This document shows, piece by piece, positions 62,782-64,000 of a stretch of 64,000 bases of DNA (within the stretch, counting starts at the first letter, position 1; the number at the start of each line of letters is the position of its first letter). The notes beneath the pieces are model-generated. The model did not search any database. It worked only from the letters and a program-made list of their open reading frames with translations, and was not told where the DNA came from. Made by a program: the position numbers and the translations under genes. The DNA comes from QHXQ01 sp045807745 (GTDB lineage: Bacteria > Acidobacteriota > Blastocatellia > Pyrinomonadales > Pyrinomonadaceae): the NCBI GenBank assembly GCA_045807745.1, contig JBJMGT010000037.1, positions 1 to 64,000 on the forward strand. Direction: 5' to 3'.

Positions 62782-64000
62782 ATGACCGGGGGGGCACATT
62801 GGCGTAAGTGGTGGCGGGCGGCGGTGGGCACGCTGCTTGTTTTGGGTGGCGCGGCGACGGCGGCAGTGACGTGGCTGGGGCGGCAGGCGGGTGATTGGGA
62901 GGTGGCGCGTTGGGGCGCGATTCTGTCGCTCGTGTTTGTGGCGTTGATCACGATCTTCGTTGTGCCGCCGTTGATGCGTTCGGCGCGCAGGGAGGTGGCG
63001 CGTTTTGATCCGGCGTTTCAGATCACAACCGGCGGGGCGATCCTGATCGGTATCTTCCTCGTCGTCGGCTTCGCGGCTTATAACACGGGGAACAACCTGC
63101 TCTTTCTGATCTTCTCGGTGCTCGCTTCGACCATCTTCGTCGCGTGGGCGGCGGCGCGCGCGGCGTTGCGCGATCTGGTTGTGTCGGCGCGCTTTCCCGA
63201 TCATATCTTTGCCGGCGAGCCTGCGCCCGTGCACGTCCAGTTGCACAACACGAAGCGCGCGCTGCCGTCGTTCTCGATCCTCGTTGAGGCGCGTTGCCGC
63301 GCGGATGAGCCGACCACACCACCCGGTCGCCGCCATCGCCGCCGCGCGCGTTTCTTCAAACGCACGCTCGCCTATTTCTTACACGTGCCACATCGGACAT
63401 ACGCGCAGCAGCGCGTCGAGCAGACCTTCGAACGGCGCGGGCACGTGCTCGTCACTGGCTTTGAACTATCCACGCGTTTCCCGTTCGGTCTCTTCCGTCT
63501 GCGGCGACACCTGCACGCGCCGCGCGATGTCGATCTCGTCATCTATCCAAAGCCCGAACCGCTCGGCGACGAGTTGCACCTGTTGCCGATGAACGCCGGG
63601 CGCATGGTCTCCGCGCGGCGCGGGGCGGGGCACGACCTGCATTCTCTGCGCGACTATCAGGCGCAGGACGACGTGCGGCACATCGATTGGAAGGCGACGG
63701 CGCGCGCGCGCCGCTTGATGGTGCGCGAGTTCACGGCCGAAGACCTGTGGCGCGTCCACATTGTCTTCGACACGCGCCTGCATGCGGAGGCAGGGGAGGC
63801 TGGCGCAATACCAGTCGGCGCGGACACGGCGCAAACCGCGGGCGCGCGCTTTGAACGGGGCGTTACGCACGCCGCGTCGCTCGTCGCGCACTTCATAGAG
63901 GAGCGCGCGGAAGTACAGCTTACGCTCGGCAACGAGACGAGCGCATACGGCACGGGGCGCGAACACCTCTACGCATCTCTGCGTCGGCTCGCGCTCGCGC
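62782..64000 (+). CDS. DUF58-domain protein (partial, runs off the window)
   Basis: The frame is open from ATG 62782 to the right edge without a stop, about 406 residues. Two or three membrane helices are near the N-terminus (VGTLLVLGGAATAAVTWL, ILSLVFVALITIFVVPPLM, then AILIGIFLVVGFAAYNTGNNLLFLIFSVLASTIFVAW). A beta-rich segment follows (ARFPDHIFAGEPAPVHVQLHN). The DUF58 signature is in DYQAQDDVRHIDWKATARARRLMVREF. DUF58 proteins pair with MoxR ATPases, so this is the expected partner of the gene at 57170. A transglutaminase/DUF4129 gene would be expected next, outside the window. Confidence 0.93.
   Translation, partial: MTGGAHWRKWWRAAVGTLLVLGGAATAAVTWLGRQAGDWEVARWGAILSLVFVALITIFVVPPLMRSARREVARFDPAFQITTGGAILIGIFLVVGFAAYNTGNNLLFLIFSVLASTIFVAWAAARAALRDLVVSARFPDHIFAGEPAPVHVQLHNTKRALPSFSILVEARCRADEPTTPPGRRHRRRARFFKRTLAYFLHVPHRTYAQQRVEQTFERRGHVLVTGFELSTRFPFGLFRLRRHLHAPRDVDLVIYPKPEPLGDELHLLPMNAGRMVSARRGAGHDLHSLRDYQAQDDVRHIDWKATARARRLMVREFTAEDLWRVHIVFDTRLHAEAGEAGAIPVGADTAQTAGARFERGVTHAASLVAHFIEERAEVQLTLGNETSAYGTGREHLYASLRRLALA

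Overview
The window is GC-rich and Gram-negative in character: lipoprotein and Sec signals, TonB-dependent receptors and secreted c-type cytochromes. The best guess is an acidobacterium, probably of the Blastocatellia type. This is inferred from gene families: very long Oar-like TonB receptors with an N-terminal carboxypeptidase-regulatory domain, two CRTAC1 (FG-GAP + ASPIC/UnbV) proteins, an SBBP/Cna-B/DUF4214 mosaic protein, many TPR proteins and an ECF sigma/anti-sigma pair. No rRNA or marker gene is present to prove it.

Layout. 1-313: tail of an IS200/IS605-type transposase and its right-end hairpin. 417-4929: secreted proteins of unknown role, including a beta-propeller protein, a small Pro/Lys-rich protein and a protein with a secretin-like domain. 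The last sits at the end of an ECF sigma/anti-sigma operon (6373 to 4126, minus strand). 6658-14074: ROK regulator, Uma2 nuclease, two CRTAC1 paralogues on the minus strand, a small secreted protein and a nitrilase-family amidase. 14527-18108: first Oar-like receptor. 18295-24149: TPR protein, pentaheme cytochrome with a TPR tail, mono-heme cytochrome c and a membrane-anchored acyl-carrier-like protein.

24275-38050 is a glucan-degradation island: MalQ, secreted GH13 amylase/cyclomaltodextrinase, SDR, SLC45-type MFS sugar transporter, secreted pullulanase and an amidohydrolase. They are followed, on the other strand, by a GH3 beta-glucosidase and a PF10091/GH144-like glucanase, a pair that suggests beta-1,2-glucan use. 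A second TPR protein and a second Oar-like receptor follow. 43480-47573 is a xylFGH-type sugar ABC importer. 47661-55742 holds the SBBP/Cna-B/Calx-beta protein and an unusual secreted GH15 glucoamylase fused to a CBM48-like module and an alpha/beta-hydrolase esterase.

55762-64000: HNH endonuclease directly behind tRNA-Val(CAC), a type IV pilin-like protein, and a MoxR ATPase and DUF58 protein separated by a 1456-residue TIR-CHAT-NTPase-TPR protein. That protein is the best candidate for an undescribed defence or cell-death module: it carries two different putative effector domains (NADase-type TIR and caspase-like CHAT) on one STAND-type switch. The DUF58 gene runs off the right edge.

At least six intergenic palindromic, quasi-tandem elements made of short word-like repeats occur between genes. 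Some supply false N-termini to the adjacent reading frames. No CRISPR array or rRNA was seen.
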